The translations under genes were made by a program, and so were the position numbers. Positions 53,141 to 63,781 of a stretch of DNA of 64,000 bases are shown one piece after another. The stretch covers positions 1 to 64,000 of the forward strand of contig NZ_CADIJP010000018.1 in assembly GCF_902859725.1 (NCBI RefSeq), in the 5' to 3' direction. Origin of the DNA: Achromobacter mucicolens. GTDB lineage: Bacteria; Pseudomonadota; Gammaproteobacteria; Burkholderiales; Burkholderiaceae_B. The number at the start of each line of letters is the position of its first letter. Positions within the stretch are counted from its first letter, which is position 1. The notes under the pieces were generated by a model. The model did no database searches and was not told where the DNA came from. It was given only the letters and a program-made list of their open reading frames with translations.

Positions 53141-54049
53141 TCAGTTGAAGACACCCGTGGACAGATAGCGGTCACCGCGGTCGCACACGATGAACACGAT
53201 GGTCGCATCGTTGACGCGCTCGGCAACGCGCAGGGCCGCGACCAGCGCGCCGGCCGAGGAGATCCCGCCGAAAATGCCTTCCTCGGCGGCCAGCCGCCGC
53301 GCCATCACTTCGGCTTCGGACTGCTGGATGGACTCGTAGGCGTCCACGCGGCTGCGGTCGAAGATCTTGGGCATATAGGCCTCGGGCCATTTGCGGATGC
53401 CCGGAATCTGCGATCCTTCGGCCGGCTGCGCACCCACCACCTGCACGGCGGGGTTGCGCGACTTGAGGTACGTGGACACGCCCATGATCGTGCCCGTAGT
53501 GCCCATGGCGCTGACGAAGTGCGTGATGCGTCCTTCCGTCTGATTCCACAGTTCCGGGCCCGTGGTTTCAATGTGCGCGCGCGGATTGTCGGGATTGGCG
53601 AACTGGTCCAGCACCAGCCCCCGGCCATCGGCCTGCATCTCGGTGGCCAGGTCGCGAGCGTATTCCATGCCGCCCTTGTCGGCCGGCGTCAGGATGAGCT
53701 CTGCGCCATACGCCGCCATGGCGGCACGCCGCTCGACAGACAGGTTGTCCGGCATGATCAGGATCATTCGGTAGCCCTTCATGGCGGCCGCCATGGCCAG
53801 CGCAATGCCGGTATTGCCGCTGGTGGCTTCGATGAGGGTGTCGCCCGGCTTGATGTCGCCGCGCTCTTCGGCGCGCTGGATCATCGACAAGGCCGGGCGA
53901 TCCTTCACGGATCCCGCCGGGTTGTTGCCTTCCAGCTTGGCCAGGATGACATTGCCGCGCGCGTCGCCCGCCGCCCCGGGAATGCGCTGCAGGCGCACCA
54001 GAGGCGTGTTGCCGACGGTCTGCTCGATGGTGGGGTAGGTAGTAGTCAT
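53141..54049 (-). CDS. cysM: O-acetylserine sulfhydrylase B
   Basis: A 302-residue PLP enzyme making cysteine from O-acetylserine (or S-sulfocysteine from thiosulfate). The PLP lysine is in NPAGSVKDRPAL; the phosphate loop is EATSGNTGIALA. The substrate loop differs from CysK as in CysM (KWPEAYMPKIFD). ATG 54049 is used; the open frame extends 17 codons upstream. It follows comEA but is separated by a tandem octanucleotide repeat. Confidence 0.93.
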   Translation of the reverse strand: MTTTYPTIEQTVGNTPLVRLQRIPGAAGDARGNVILAKLEGNNPAGSVKDRPALSMIQRAEERGDIKPGDTLIEATSGNTGIALAMAAAMKGYRMILIMPDNLSVERRAAMAAYGAELILTPADKGGMEYARDLATEMQADGRGLVLDQFANPDNPRAHIETTGPELWNQTEGRITHFVSAMGTTGTIMGVSTYLKSRNPAVQVVGAQPAEGSQIPGIRKWPEAYMPKIFDRSRVDAYESIQQSEAEVMARRLAAEEGIFGGISSAGALVAALRVAERVNDATIVFIVCDRGDRYLSTGVFN

Positions 54050-54124
54050 GCGGTCGATCATAACTCCGCCCGGCGCCGCGCGACCCCAAAAGCCGCGCAC
54101 GCGCCAGGGGCTCCCCGCATCGCC

Positions 54125-54204
54125 GGGATGCGGGGATGCGGGGATGCGGGGATGCCGGATCGCCGGATCGCCGGATCGCCGGATCGCCGGATCGCCGGAT
54201 CGCC
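54125..54204. repeat. Octanucleotide tandem repeat (VNTR-like)
   Basis: Ten contiguous 8-bp units: three GGGATGCG, one GGGATGCC, then six perfect GGATCGCC. The array starts 75 bases before cysM (reading its strand) and ends four bases from the comEA stop. It is probably prone to slippage and so variable between strains. Confidence 0.95.
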
Positions 54205-54208
54205 GGGC

Positions 54209-54715
54209 TCAGGGCTTGGCGCGGGCCGGGACCGGCGCGCCGCCCGCCGTGGACGCCCCGGCAGGCTTGGCCGCAGCCGCCTTGCCTGGTGCGGGTCGGG
54301 CTGCGGGCGCGGCTGCCGCCGCAGACTTCGGCGCGGCGCCCGCCGCGCCGATCGTCAGGCCGGCGGCCTGAAGCGCCTGCGCCTTTTTCTGTCCGATGCC
54401 CCGCACACGCTCGGTCAGGTCGTCCAGCGATTCGAAACGGCCGCCGCGTTCGCGTTCGCGCACGATGATGTCGGCGGTGCGCGGACCGATGCCCCGCAGG
54501 CCCTCAAGCTGGGCCGCGGTAGCCTGGTTGATATCCACGGCCTGGGCGGGCGGCGCGGCCACGCCCAGGCCGGCGGACAGCAGCAAGGCGCCAAGCGCCT
54601 GCCGCAGCGCACGCTGGCCCACACGCGGGCAGGCGTGCATGCCGGCCGGACGCGCGCGGCGCCACGGCGCCAGCGGCAGGTGGCGGGCAACGGTGGAATG
54701 GACGAAGGGATTCAT
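54209..54715 (-). CDS. comEA: ComEA-like helix-hairpin-helix protein, exported
   Basis: A 168-residue protein with a hydrophobic export segment (residues 38-60, LRQALGALLLSAGLGVAAPP, ending AQA) after an unusually long basic N-terminus. Two helix-hairpin-helix motifs follow (INQATAAQLEGLRGIGPRTA and DLTERVRGIGQKKAQAL). The C-terminal 40 residues are an Ala/Pro/Lys-rich tail. ComEA binds incoming DNA in natural transformation; a standalone copy does not prove competence. GGAG precedes ATG 54715. Confidence 0.9.
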   Translation of the reverse strand: MNPFVHSTVARHLPLAPWRRARPAGMHACPRVGQRALRQALGALLLSAGLGVAAPPAQAVDINQATAAQLEGLRGIGPRTADIIVRERERGGRFESLDDLTERVRGIGQKKAQALQAAGLTIGAAGAAPKSAAAAAPAARPAPGKAAAAKPAGASTAGGAPVPARAKP

Positions 54716-54833
54716 GGGCTCTCCTGACTGGTCGGAGCGCAGCGGGTGCCGCGCCTTGTTCCCATCATCGGCCCCCGCCCCGCGCCGCGCCCGGCGAGTG
54801 AATCAATTCATCCAGCCCGGCAACCACGCAGGC

Positions 54834-54861
54834 GAAAAAAAGCCACCGCATGGCGGTGGCC
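54834..54861 (-). terminator. Terminator of hldD
   Basis: Stem GCCACCGC/GCGGTGGC with loop ATG; the minus strand continues with T7. Confidence 0.92.
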
Positions 54862-54885
54862 TTGTCGGATCGGCTGCCGGAAGGA

Positions 54886-55875
54886 TTATTTGCGCGCGCG
54901 CCAATAGCGCACGTATTCGGCCACGCCCGTCTGCACATCGCGCATGGGCGCCGTGAAGCCGGCGGCGCGAAGCTGCGTGACATCGGCCTGCGTGTAGCTT
55001 TGGTAGCGGCCCTTGAGGTCGTCCGGGAACGGGATGTAGCGGATCAGGTCCAGTTCGGCCAGCTGCGCCAGCGTCAGCTCGGCCTCGCCACGCTCGGCGC
55101 GCAGCGTGTTGACCACCGCGGCCGCCACGTCATTGAACGGCTGCGCCTTGCCGGTGCCGCAGTTGAAGATGCCGGATTGTTCGGGATGATCCAGGAAGTG
55201 CAGGTTCACCGCGACCACGTCTTCGACCGAGATGAAATCGCGGCTCTGGCCGCCATCCACGTAGCCGTCCCAGCCCGCGAAGAGCCTCACGTGGCCGTGT
55301 TCCAGGAACTGGTTCATGTTGTGGAAGGCCACCGACGCCATGCGGCCCTTGTGCTGCTCGTGCGGGCCATACACGTTGAAGTACCGCAGGCCGACGACTT
55401 GCGCCGTCAGGCTGTCCATGCGCTTGCGCAGCACCTGGTCGAACAGCAGCTTGGAATAGCCGTAGACGTTCAGGGGGCCTTCGTTGTCGGGATGCTCGAC
55501 GTAGGTGGTCGACCCGCCGTACACCGCCGCGGAGGACGCATACAGGAACGGCACGCGGCGCGTCTGGCAGAACTCGAAGAGTTCCAGCGTGACGCGGTAG
55601 TTGTTGTCCAGCATGTAGCGGCCGTTGCGCTCGGTGGTGTCCGAGCACGCGCCCTGGTGCAGCACCGCGCGGATATCGGGCAGGCTGCCGTCGGCGACGC
55701 GGCGGCGGAAGTCGTCCTTGTCCATGTAGTCGGCGATCTTGCAATCGACGAGATTGACGAACTTGTCGCCTTCGGTCAGGTCATCGACGGCAATGATGTC
55801 TTCGATGCCGCGGCGGTTGAGCCCGCGAACCAGGTTGCTGCCAATGAAGCCTGCGGCTCCGGTAACGACGATCAT
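54886..55875 (-). CDS. hldD: ADP-L-glycero-D-manno-heptose-6-epimerase
   Basis: A 329-residue short-chain epimerase that gives the heptose donor for the LPS inner core. The Rossmann start is [15 protein letters not shown], the catalytic Tyr/Lys is in [12 protein letters not shown], and the C-terminal region is [19 protein letters not shown]. The start overlaps the hldA stop by four bases. Confidence 0.97.
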   Translation of the reverse strand: MIVVTGAAGFIGSNLVRGLNRRGIEDIIAVDDLTEGDKFVNLVDCKIADYMDKDDFRRRVADGSLPDIRAVLHQGACSDTTERNGRYMLDNNYRVTLELFEFCQTRRVPFLYASSAAVYGGSTTYVEHPDNEGPLNVYGYSKLLFDQVLRKRMDSLTAQVVGLRYFNVYGPHEQHKGRMASVAFHNMNQFLEHGHVRLFAGWDGYVDGGQSRDFISVEDVVAVNLHFLDHPEQSGIFNCGTGKAQPFNDVAAAVVNTLRAERGEAELTLAQLAELDLIRYIPFPDDLKGRYQSYTQADVTQLRAAGFTAPMRDVQTGVAEYVRYWRARK

Positions 55876-56813
55876 GAGGATTCTCCTGCCAATTCCGCGG
55901 CGGTGACGACGGACGTGCCCAGCTTGCCCACGGCGATGCCGCCGGCCTTGTTGGCCCAGCCCATGGCTTCGGCCCAGGGCAGCCCGATGGCGCGCGTGAC
56001 CGCCAGCGTGGCAAGCACGGTGTCGCCCGCGCCCGACACGTCGAACACTTCGTGCGCCTGCGCATCGGTGTGATCGCGTCCCGCATCGGAAAACAAAGTC
56101 ATGCCCTGCTCGGACCGCGTCACAAGCAGGGCTTCAAGGTCCAGATCCGCGCGCAGGCGCTGCGCGCGATCGGTCAATTCGGCTTCGGAATTCCAGCGGC
56201 CGACCGCCTGCTGCATTTCCGAGCGGTTGGGCGTGACCAGGGTCGCGCCGCGATAGCGCGAGTAGTCATCGCCCTTGGGATCCACCAGCACCGGGATGCC
56301 TGCGCTGCGCGCCAGCGCAATCAAAGACTCCACGCGGGTCAGCACGCCTTTGGCGTAATCCGACAGCACGACGATGTCGTGGTTGGCCAGGTGGCGCGCC
56401 AGTGCCGCGTCCACGGCGTCCAGCGACGCCTGCGAGGGATGCTGTTCGAAATCCACGCGCAAGAGTTGCTGCTGGCGGCCCAGGACGCGCATCTTCAGGG
56501 TGGTGTGCAGCTCGTTGTCGGCGATCAGGTCGCCCTGGATGCCGGCCTCGGTGGACAGGCGCCGGACGCTGTCGCCGGCCTCGTCCTGACCCAGCACGCC
56601 AACCAGCGTGACATGGCCGCCCAGCGCGGCCACGTTGCGCGCCACGTTGGCGGCGCCGCCCAGACGATCTTCGCGGCGGGCGACGCGCACGACCGGCACC
56701 GGCGCTTCGGGGGAGATGCGCTCCACTTCGCCGAACCAGTAGCGGTCCAGCATGACGTCGCCAACCACGAGCACGCGGCTACGCGAAATGGCTTCGGCGG
56801 GAAAAGAGTTCAT
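55872..56813 (-). CDS. hldA: D-glycero-beta-D-manno-heptose-7-phosphate kinase (single-domain HldE/RfaE)
   Basis: A 313-residue PfkB-family kinase equal to the N-terminal half of HldE. Motifs are [35 protein letters not shown] and the PfkB signature [13 protein letters not shown]. The C-terminal nucleotidyltransferase domain of fused HldE is absent, so the adenylyl-transfer step must be carried out by a separate HldC-like enzyme outside this window. It overlaps lapB and hldD. Confidence 0.93.
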   Translation of the reverse strand: MNSFPAEAISRSRVLVVGDVMLDRYWFGEVERISPEAPVPVVRVARREDRLGGAANVARNVAALGGHVTLVGVLGQDEAGDSVRRLSTEAGIQGDLIADNELHTTLKMRVLGRQQQLLRVDFEQHPSQASLDAVDAALARHLANHDIVVLSDYAKGVLTRVESLIALARSAGIPVLVDPKGDDYSRYRGATLVTPNRSEMQQAVGRWNSEAELTDRAQRLRADLDLEALLVTRSEQGMTLFSDAGRDHTDAQAHEVFDVSGAGDTVLATLAVTRAIGLPWAEAMGWANKAGGIAVGKLGTSVVTAAELAGESS

Positions 56814-58024
56814 TCAAGTTCTTCCAGACGGCGCGGCGCATAGGTTTCCCAGGCGTTGCAGCCGGGACATTGCCAGTAGAAGCGACGCGCTTGAAAACCG
56901 CAATTGCGGCATGCGTAGCGATCGAGCCGTTGCGTGTGTTTGTGGATCAGGCTGCGCAGCAGGGTCAGGTCCGCGCCCGGCACCGGGCCGTGGTCGCCAT
57001 CGCTGTCGCCGTTGGCCAGTTCGGCCTCCAGGAGGCGATCCAGGCCGAGCAGCGAAGGATGGCTGCGCAACGCGCCGCGCGCGAAGGCCCAAGCCGTCGC
57101 CGCGCCCTGCTGCACACGCAGTTCCCGGAACACCACGTTGAACAGATCCAGGGACGCATGGCGGCCATACTGTTTTTGCAGGAAGTCCAGGCCCGCGGCG
57201 GCCTGGTTGGCGTTGCGATAGTTCGCCAGCAACTGCTCGGCCACCAGCCCGGCGTACTCGGATGCATCGGTCATGACCGATTCCAGGTACAGCCTTTCGC
57301 GCTTGGGATCCTGCTCGATCAGCGCCAGGCGCGCGCGCAGCATGGCGGTGCGCACCTTGGCGCCCTTGCCTGAGGCGGCCTCGGTGGTAGTCAGCGCGTG
57401 GTCCGCGGCGTCCAGCGCCTTGTGCGCGCTTTCGACGTCGGCGGGCTTTGCCGCCAGCGCGGTCTGCGCCTGCTCGCAGTAGTAGTGCACGATTTGCGGG
57501 ACGGGCTCGTCGACCAGGCCCTGCAAGGTCTTGACGGCCTCGATTGCACGCGGCCAATCGTGTTCGGATTCGTAGATGCGGATCAGCGAGCGCAGCGCGG
57601 GCAACGCATAACGCGTGTCCTTGAGCTGCTCGAAACCGCTTTCGGCCCGGTCCAGCATCCCTGCCTTCAGGAAGTCCTGCGCCAATTCGTGCTGCGCGTG
57701 TTCGCGCTCGGCCTGCGGCAGGTCGGAACGGTTCAGCAGGCTTTGATGCACGCGGATGGCACGCTCCATTTCGCCGCGGCGGCGAAACAGGCTGCCCAGG
57801 GCAAAGTGCAACTCCGTGGTTTCCGGGTCCAGCTTGGCGACCTCGACGAACGCGTCGATGGCGCGATCCGGCTCTTCGTTGAGCAGGAAGTTGAGCCCGC
57901 GGAAATAGGAGTCAGGCAGGCTACGCGTTTCCCGCAGCATCTGCCGGATATCGAAACGCGCGGCCAGCCAGCCCAGCGCGAACAGCACCGGGACGAAAAT
58001 CAACCACCAAGGTTCAAAATCCAC
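56810..58024 (-). CDS. lapB: LPS assembly protein B (LapB/YciM)
   Basis: A 404-residue inner-membrane protein. An N-terminal TM (residues 3-21, FEPWWLIFVPVLFALGWLA) is followed by TPR repeats and a C-terminal rubredoxin-like metal site (CRNCGF...CPGCNAWE). LapB recruits FtsH to LpxC and so controls LPS output. The start is GTG 58024; no strong ribosome binding site. It overlaps hldA by four bases and follows lapA. Confidence 0.94.
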   Translation of the reverse strand: MDFEPWWLIFVPVLFALGWLAARFDIRQMLRETRSLPDSYFRGLNFLLNEEPDRAIDAFVEVAKLDPETTELHFALGSLFRRRGEMERAIRVHQSLLNRSDLPQAEREHAQHELAQDFLKAGMLDRAESGFEQLKDTRYALPALRSLIRIYESEHDWPRAIEAVKTLQGLVDEPVPQIVHYYCEQAQTALAAKPADVESAHKALDAADHALTTTEAASGKGAKVRTAMLRARLALIEQDPKRERLYLESVMTDASEYAGLVAEQLLANYRNANQAAAGLDFLQKQYGRHASLDLFNVVFRELRVQQGAATAWAFARGALRSHPSLLGLDRLLEAELANGDSDGDHGPVPGADLTLLRSLIHKHTQRLDRYACRNCGFQARRFYWQCPGCNAWETYAPRRLEELE

Positions 58025-58070
58025 TATTCGGACTCATGCGGTAATTCGGTGCAAAAAAGCCGGCGCGATG

Positions 58071-58385
58071 TCACAGCGGCGACATGGGAGCGACGGCTTC
58101 GGGGGGCACGACAGGCGTGGTGCCGTTGGCGGCGGCCTGGATGCGATCCAGTTCGCGGCGCAGGCGGATGGCCTCGCGGCGGCGGCGCAGCGCTGCGGGA
58201 ACGGTCAGCAGCAGCCCGAACAACGCGCCAAGCACGAATACGACCAGCATGACGACGATCAGCGGGACGTCCTGGATGACGTAGTCGGCGTAGAACTTCA
58301 CGGCGACGGGGTCGGTGTTCTTCAAGGCGAACATCAACACCGCCACAAAGACGAGCAATCGCAGGGCCCAGACGAGATAGCGCAT
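58071..58385 (-). CDS. lapA: LPS assembly protein A (LapA, DUF1049)
   Basis: A 104-residue inner-membrane protein with two TM helices (LVWALRLLVFVAVLMFAL and VPLIVVMLVVFVLGALFGLL), then a coiled basic segment (RRRREAIRLRRELDRI) facing the cytosol. It works with LapB. ATG 58385 with GGAG upstream; the open frame continues upstream but outside the family. Confidence 0.92.
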   Translation of the reverse strand: MRYLVWALRLLVFVAVLMFALKNTDPVAVKFYADYVIQDVPLIVVMLVVFVLGALFGLLLTVPAALRRRREAIRLRRELDRIQAAANGTTPVVPPEAVAPMSPL

Positions 58386-58515
58386 GGCGCATGCTCCAGA
58401 TGATTCGAGACCGTCAATTGTAAGCGACGTCTTCACGGCGAGAGAAAAAAAAGCCCCAAGGGGGAGCGCGGACAGCGAATGCGAAGGTTGGGCGAACGCG
58501 TGAACGGGCGCCACA

Positions 58516-58547
58516 AAAACAAAGCCCCTTGATTTCTCAAGGGGCTT
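58516..58547 (-). terminator. Terminator between ihfB and lapA
   Basis: An 11-bp stem AAGCCCCTTGA/TCAAGGGGCTT with loop TTTC, followed on the minus strand by a T-rich tail. Confidence 0.9.
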
Positions 58548-58594
58548 CGTTCGCGGTCCGATCTGCCCGAAGGCAGCTCTGCCTGGCCGACGCG

Positions 58595-58957
58595 TCAATG
58601 CATGGCGTGCAAACCTGCCATGGAAGACGGCATCGACTCGCTCGATCCGGAGGATTGAGCGTCCTCGTCATTGCCGCCGACCAGGTCCACCCGTTCGCGC
58701 AATTCCTTGCCTGCCTTGAAGTGCGGCACCTGTTTGCCAGGCACCAGCACCTGCTCGCCGGATTTGGGATTGCGACCGATGCGGGGAGACCGCTGCGACA
58801 ACGAAAAGCTGCCAAAACCGCGGATCTCGATGCGCTGACCCGAGGCAAGCGCCTGGGTCATTGCATCAAGTACGGTCTTGACCGCGTAATCGGTGTCGCG
58901 GGCGGCCAGCTGAGGATAGCGGGCCGCCAAGGCGGCGATCAGCTCCGACTTGGTCAC
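58595..58957 (-). CDS. ihfB: Integration host factor beta subunit
   Basis: A 120-residue HU/IHF-fold protein ([58 protein letters not shown]). IHF bends DNA at promoters and recombination sites. The start is GTG 58957, three bases after rpsA. About 25 C-terminal residues (Ser/Met/Asp-rich, [13 protein letters not shown]) exceed the standard 94-residue E. coli length. Confidence 0.95.
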   Translation of the reverse strand: MTKSELIAALAARYPQLAARDTDYAVKTVLDAMTQALASGQRIEIRGFGSFSLSQRSPRIGRNPKSGEQVLVPGKQVPHFKAGKELRERVDLVGGNDEDAQSSGSSESMPSSMAGLHAMH

Positions 58958-58960
58958 GAA

Positions 58961-60673
58961 TTAACCGTCGTTGCGCTGTTGGTCCAGCTTGGCCTTCAGC
59001 AGCGCGCCGAGGTTGGTGGTGCCGGACGAAGCGCTGGCGTCGGACATGCGCTGGATCGTGTCGGCGGTTTCGGCGTTGTCGCGGGCCTTGATCGACAGCT
59101 GGATCGAACGCGTCTTGCGGTCGATGTTGACGATCATGGCTTCGATGTTCTCGCCGGCGGACAGCACGGTGGTGGCATCTTCGACGCGGCCCGAGGAGAT
59201 CTCGGAAGCGCGCAGGTAGCCTTCGACGTCCACGGACAGCGTAACCACGGCGCCCTTGGCTTCGACCGACTTGATGGTGCCCGGAACCACGGCGCCCTTG
59301 TCAAACGTGGCGACGAAGTTGTTGAAGGGGTCGCCTTCCAGCTGCTTGATGCCCAGCGAGATGCGTTCCTTGTCGGTGTCGATGCCCAGAACCACGGCTT
59401 CGATTTCGTCGCCCTTCTTGAAGTTGCGCACGGCTTCTTCGCCAGCTTCCGTCCACGACAGGTCGGACAGGTGGACCAGGCCGTCGATGCCGCCGGGCAG
59501 GCCGACGAACACGCCGAAGTCGGTGATCGACTTGATGGCGCCGCGGACCTTGTCGCCACGCTTGAAGTTCGTGGCGAACTCTTCCCACGGGTTCTGGCGG
59601 CACTGCTTCATGCCCAGCGAAATGCGGCGACGGTCTTCGTCGATTTCCAGGACCATGACTTCGACTTCTTCGCCCAGGGTCACAACCTTGCGCGGGTCGA
59701 CGTTCTTGTTGGTCCAGTCCATTTCGGACACGTGGACCAGGCCTTCGATGCCGGCTTCGACTTCAACGAACGCGCCGTAGTCGGTCAGGTTCGTGACCTT
59801 GCCGAACAGGCGGGTGCCTTGCGGGTAGCGGCGAGCCAGGCCCACCCACGGATCTTCGCCAAGCTGCTTGACGCCCAGGGAGACGCGGCTCTTTTCCTGG
59901 TCGAACTTGAGGACCTTGGCTTCGACTTCCTGACCCACTTGCAGGACTTCGGAGGGGTGACGCACACGGCGCCAGGCCATGTCGGTGATGTGCAGCAGGC
60001 CATCGATGCCGCCCAGGTCGACGAACGCGCCGTAGTCGGTGATGTTCTTGACCACGCCCTTGACCACGGCACCTTCGTGCAGGGTTTCGAGCAGCTTTTG
60101 ACGCTCTTCGCCCATGCTGGCTTCCAGCACCTGGCGACGCGACAGCACAACGTTGTTGCGCTTGCGGTCGAGCTTGATGACCTTGAATTCGAGGGTCTTG
60201 CCTTCGTACGGGGTGGTGTCCTTGACCGGACGCAGATCCACCAGCGAACCCGGCAGGAACGCGCGGATGCCGTTGGTCATGACGGTCAGACCGCCCTTCA
60301 CCTTGCCGGTGATGGTGCCGGTAACCAGTTCGCCGTTCTCCAGGGCCTTTTCCAGTTGCAGCCAGGCCGACAGGCGCTTGGCGCGGTCACGCGACAGGAT
60401 GGTGTCGCCGTAGCCGTTTTCCAGGGAATCGATGGCCACCGAGACGAAATCGCCGGGTTGCACTTCGAGCTCGCCCTGGTCGTTCAGGAACTCTTCCAGG
60501 GGGATCAGCGCTTCGGACTTCAGGCCGGCGTTGACGACGACGAAATTGTGGTCGACGCGCACGACTTCGGCGCTGATGACCTCGCCGGACTTCATGTCCT
60601 GGCTCTTGAGGCTTTGTGCGAAAAGGTCGGCGAAGCTTTCGCCGCCGGTGGCGGTAGTGGAAACGGAAGACAT
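58961..60673 (-). CDS. rpsA: Ribosomal protein S1
   Basis: A 570-residue S1 with six S1 RNA-binding repeats ([60 protein letters not shown] are the third to fifth). It delivers mRNA to the 30S subunit. ATG 60673 ([11 protein letters not shown]) is preferred; ATG 60688 five codons upstream is in frame. It lies between cmk and ihfB as in most proteobacteria. Confidence 0.97.
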   Translation of the reverse strand: MSSVSTTATGGESFADLFAQSLKSQDMKSGEVISAEVVRVDHNFVVVNAGLKSEALIPLEEFLNDQGELEVQPGDFVSVAIDSLENGYGDTILSRDRAKRLSAWLQLEKALENGELVTGTITGKVKGGLTVMTNGIRAFLPGSLVDLRPVKDTTPYEGKTLEFKVIKLDRKRNNVVLSRRQVLEASMGEERQKLLETLHEGAVVKGVVKNITDYGAFVDLGGIDGLLHITDMAWRRVRHPSEVLQVGQEVEAKVLKFDQEKSRVSLGVKQLGEDPWVGLARRYPQGTRLFGKVTNLTDYGAFVEVEAGIEGLVHVSEMDWTNKNVDPRKVVTLGEEVEVMVLEIDEDRRRISLGMKQCRQNPWEEFATNFKRGDKVRGAIKSITDFGVFVGLPGGIDGLVHLSDLSWTEAGEEAVRNFKKGDEIEAVVLGIDTDKERISLGIKQLEGDPFNNFVATFDKGAVVPGTIKSVEAKGAVVTLSVDVEGYLRASEISSGRVEDATTVLSAGENIEAMIVNIDRKTRSIQLSIKARDNAETADTIQRMSDASASSGTTNLGALLKAKLDQQRNDG

Positions 60674-60849
60674 GGGGTTGAAATCCATTGGGCCGAAATG
60701 GCCGTTAAGAACACACCGCAGCGGATTGCCCGCCACAGTGGAGTCAAAATACCTGCCGGCTGGCTGACCCTTGCGGGGTGGCCCGTGGGGGAGTCGCCTG
60801 GCTTGAGCAGGGCCTAATCAAAAAACTGCTTTAAGTGCTGCGTCGCGCA

Positions 60850-61545
60850 TCACTGGCTGGCTTGCTGCCAGAAATCCAGTATTGCCTGCACCGTTTCTGC
60901 GATTGTCAGGTTGGACGAATCCAGCACGTGTGCATCTGCTGCGGGAGCGAGCGGCGCGGTGGCGCGCCCGGTATCGCGCGCATCACGCTCGCGCATATCC
61001 CGCAAAAGGTCGTCTAGATTAGCAGAAATTCCCTTTTCGATCAACTGCTTACGCCGCCTCTCCGCCCGGGCGACGACGTCGGCCACCAGGAAGACCTTCA
61101 GGGACGCATCCGGGAACACGACGGTGCCCATGTCGCGGCCGTCCGCCACCAGGCCGGGCGGCAGCCGGAAGGCGCGCTGGCGCTCGAGCAGCGCCTGCCG
61201 CACACCCGGGAAAGCGGCCACGCGGGATGCGAAATTGCCCACTTCCTCGCGGCGGATGTCATGGCCCGCATCGGCGCCCTCGAGGTACACGTGGGGCCCT
61301 TCGAAACGCACATCCAGCGTCTCGGCCACGCGCGCCACGGCCGGCTCGTCCTCGGCGGCAACGCCCCGGTTGATGGCGGCCAGCGCGGTCAGGCGGTACA
61401 GCGCGCCGCTGTCCAGCACGGCCCAGCCCAGCGCCTTGGCGACGCGATGAGCCACGGTGCCCTTGCCGGAGGCGGTGGGGCCGTCGATCGTGATGACCGG
61501 GGCCAGTGAGGCGGAAGTTGAAGCTGTCGAAGTCATGGATGCCAT
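60850..61545 (-). CDS. cmk: Cytidylate kinase
   Basis: A 231-residue kinase that phosphorylates CMP and dCMP. The P-loop is [25 protein letters not shown] is the substrate site and [15 protein letters not shown] the acceptor region. ATG 61545 or ATG 61536 (three codons in) could be the start. It follows aroA after six bases. Confidence 0.96.
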   Translation of the reverse strand: MASMTSTASTSASLAPVITIDGPTASGKGTVAHRVAKALGWAVLDSGALYRLTALAAINRGVAAEDEPAVARVAETLDVRFEGPHVYLEGADAGHDIRREEVGNFASRVAAFPGVRQALLERQRAFRLPPGLVADGRDMGTVVFPDASLKVFLVADVVARAERRRKQLIEKGISANLDDLLRDMRERDARDTGRATAPLAPAADAHVLDSSNLTIAETVQAILDFWQQASQ

Positions 61546-61551
61546 GCAGCG

Positions 61552-62874
61552 CTAGGCCGACACCAGGCCGGCGTAGACGTCAAAGTAACCCGGGAACGTC
61601 TTGCTGACACAACCGGGGTCGAGAATGCGGACCGCCGCCGGGCCAAACGCCGCAAGCGAAAAGCACATGGCCATGCGATGGTCGTCCCAGGTGCCGATGT
61701 GCGCATCGCGCCAGGCGTCCTGCGCCGGCGGCGTCACCCGCAGCCAGTCGGGGCCGGACGCCACGCGCGCACCCAGCTTTTCAAGCTCGGTCTGCATGGC
61801 GTGGATGCGGTCCGTCTCCTTGACGCGCCAGCTGCCGATGTTGCGCAGCCGGCAGGGGCCGTCGGCATACAGCGCCAGCGCCGCGGCCGTCATGGCGGCA
61901 TCGGGAATCAGGTTGAAGTCGGTGTCGAAAGCCTTCAGGCGCGCGCCGTCGGCGACCTGCACACCCGAGACTTCGATCCAGCCCGGGCCGTAGGTGACCT
62001 TGGCGCCCATGTCGGCCAGGGTGCTCGCGAATCCCACGTCGCCCTGGATGCTATCGGCGCCCACGCCGGTCACCCGCACGGGGCCGCCGCCGATGGCGCC
62101 CAACGCCAGGAAATACGACGCCGTCGATGCGTCCCCTTCCACGGCGATCTCGCCCGGACTCCGGTAAGCGGCGCCCGCCTCCACCACGAAGCGGCTCCAG
62201 CCGTCCCGCTGCACCAGCACGCCAAAGCGCGCCATCAGGTTCAGGGTGATTTCGATATAGGGTTTGGAGATCAGCTCGCCGACGACCTCGATGGTCACGG
62301 GCTTGCCGCTGCGGGCCGCCTGCAGCGGCGCGGCCAGCAGCAATGCGGTCAGGAATTGGCTGGACACCGAACCCTGCACGCGTGTCACCGCGTTCTCGGC
62401 GATGTCGCCGCGGCCGATGTGCAGCGGCGGATAGCCCGGCTGCCCCAGGTAGTCGATGCGCGCGCCCAGCGCGTTCAGGGCATCGACCAGGTCGCCGATG
62501 GGGCGTTCGTGCATGCGGGGCACGCCGGACAGGCGATAGTCGCCGCCCATCAGCGCCAACGCCGCCGTCAGCGGGCGGATCGCGGTGCCCGCATTGCCCA
62601 TGAACAGGTCGGCGCTTTCCACCGGAAAGCGGCGCACGCCCTGCACCGTCACGCGGCCGGCGTCCAGGTCGGACACCTGCACGCCCAACTGGCGCAACGC
62701 GGCCAGCATGACGCGGGTGTCGTCGGAGTCCAGCAGGCCGGTGATGACGGTCGTGCCCTCGGCAATGGCCGACAGCAGCAGCACGCGGTTGGAAATGCTC
62801 TTGGATCCCGGCAAGGCCATCATGCCCTGCGCGCGCCGCACGCGCGGCAGATCGAGGTAAGGCAAAGCGCCCAT
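61552..62874 (-). CDS. aroA: EPSP synthase (3-phosphoshikimate 1-carboxyvinyltransferase)
   Basis: A 440-residue enzyme of the shikimate pathway, joining PEP and shikimate-3-phosphate. [20 protein letters not shown] and [16 protein letters not shown] are the active-site loops; [13 protein letters not shown] and the C-terminal [16 protein letters not shown] are conserved. The GNAGTAIRP loop is of the glyphosate-sensitive class I type. ATG 62874 has AAGGAG upstream. It follows tyrA after four bases. Confidence 0.97.
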   Translation of the reverse strand: MGALPYLDLPRVRRAQGMMALPGSKSISNRVLLLSAIAEGTTVITGLLDSDDTRVMLAALRQLGVQVSDLDAGRVTVQGVRRFPVESADLFMGNAGTAIRPLTAALALMGGDYRLSGVPRMHERPIGDLVDALNALGARIDYLGQPGYPPLHIGRGDIAENAVTRVQGSVSSQFLTALLLAAPLQAARSGKPVTIEVVGELISKPYIEITLNLMARFGVLVQRDGWSRFVVEAGAAYRSPGEIAVEGDASTASYFLALGAIGGGPVRVTGVGADSIQGDVGFASTLADMGAKVTYGPGWIEVSGVQVADGARLKAFDTDFNLIPDAAMTAAALALYADGPCRLRNIGSWRVKETDRIHAMQTELEKLGARVASGPDWLRVTPPAQDAWRDAHIGTWDDHRMAMCFSLAAFGPAAVRILDPGCVSKTFPGYFDVYAGLVSA

Positions 62875-62878
62875 TGAA

Positions 62879-63781
62879 CTACTCCTTGCGCCAGCCGCGG
62901 CGCGCACGCGCCGCCGTGTCCAGCAACGTCAGCAAAGCCTCGCCGTCGCCATCGGCAATAGCGCGCTCGGCACGGTCCAGCACCCCGCGCACCGCAGCCA
63001 GTTCGGCCAGCATCGCGTCGCGGTTGGACAGAAAGATGTCGCGCCACATCTCGGGCGATCCGGCGGCGATACGGGTGAAGTCGCGAAAGCCGCTGCCCGC
63101 CAGGTCAAGCCGGGTCTGGGCGTCGGCGGCCGTGGCCACCTGTTCCATATACACCGCGGAAAGCAGATGCGGAAGATGGCTGACCGACGCGAGCACACGG
63201 TCGTGCGCGCCCGCCTCCATGTCGATCACGTCCGCGCCGCAGGCCTGCCAGGCCCGGCGCACCAGCGTCAGGGCGGCCGCCTGGTTCTCCGGCACGGGCG
63301 TGAGGATGACGGTGCGCCCGCGATACAGGCTGGCGTCCGCCGCCTCCGGCCCGGTACGCTCGGCACCCGCGATGGGGTGGCCCGGCACGAACTGGCCTAT
63401 GCGGTCGCCCAGCGCCTCGCGCGCGGCGTCGACCACCTCGGCCTTGGTGCTGCCGCCATCGGTCAGGATGGCATTGGGAGCAAGGTGCGGCCGCATCTGC
63501 GACAGCACATTCGTCAGGCCGCCAACCGGCGTGGCCAGCATGATGAGATCCGCCTGGGCCGCCGCGGCTTCGGCCGGCACGGCCTCGTCGATCAGGCCCA
63601 GCGCGACGGCGCGTTCCAGCGACTGCGCATTGCGTCCCACGCCCAGCACCTTGCCGACCTGCCCGGCTTGGCGCAAGGCCGCCGCGAACGAACCGCCGAT
63701 CAAACCGACGCCAACCACTGCCAACACAGGAATCAGGGGGCCCGCGGCCCCCTGATCGGAAGAAGGTAACGCGTCGTTCAT
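62879..63781 (-). CDS. tyrA: Prephenate dehydrogenase
   Basis: A 300-residue NAD(P)-dependent enzyme of tyrosine synthesis (prephenate or arogenate). The Rossmann loop is [36 protein letters not shown] and [14 protein letters not shown] carry active-site residues. No chorismate mutase or ACT domain is fused. ATG 63781 overlaps the hisC stop by four bases. Confidence 0.95.
   Translation of the reverse strand: MNDALPSSDQGAAGPLIPVLAVVGVGLIGGSFAAALRQAGQVGKVLGVGRNAQSLERAVALGLIDEAVPAEAAAAQADLIMLATPVGGLTNVLSQMRPHLAPNAILTDGGSTKAEVVDAAREALGDRIGQFVPGHPIAGAERTGPEAADASLYRGRTVILTPVPENQAAALTLVRRAWQACGADVIDMEAGAHDRVLASVSHLPHLLSAVYMEQVATAADAQTRLDLAGSGFRDFTRIAAGSPEMWRDIFLSNRDAMLAELAAVRGVLDRAERAIADGDGEALLTLLDTAARARRGWRKE

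Noticed and set aside
54125-54204. The octanucleotide array as a CRISPR or an in-frame protein repeat
   Set aside because: Units are only 8 bp without spacers, and the array lies outside both neighbouring reading frames.
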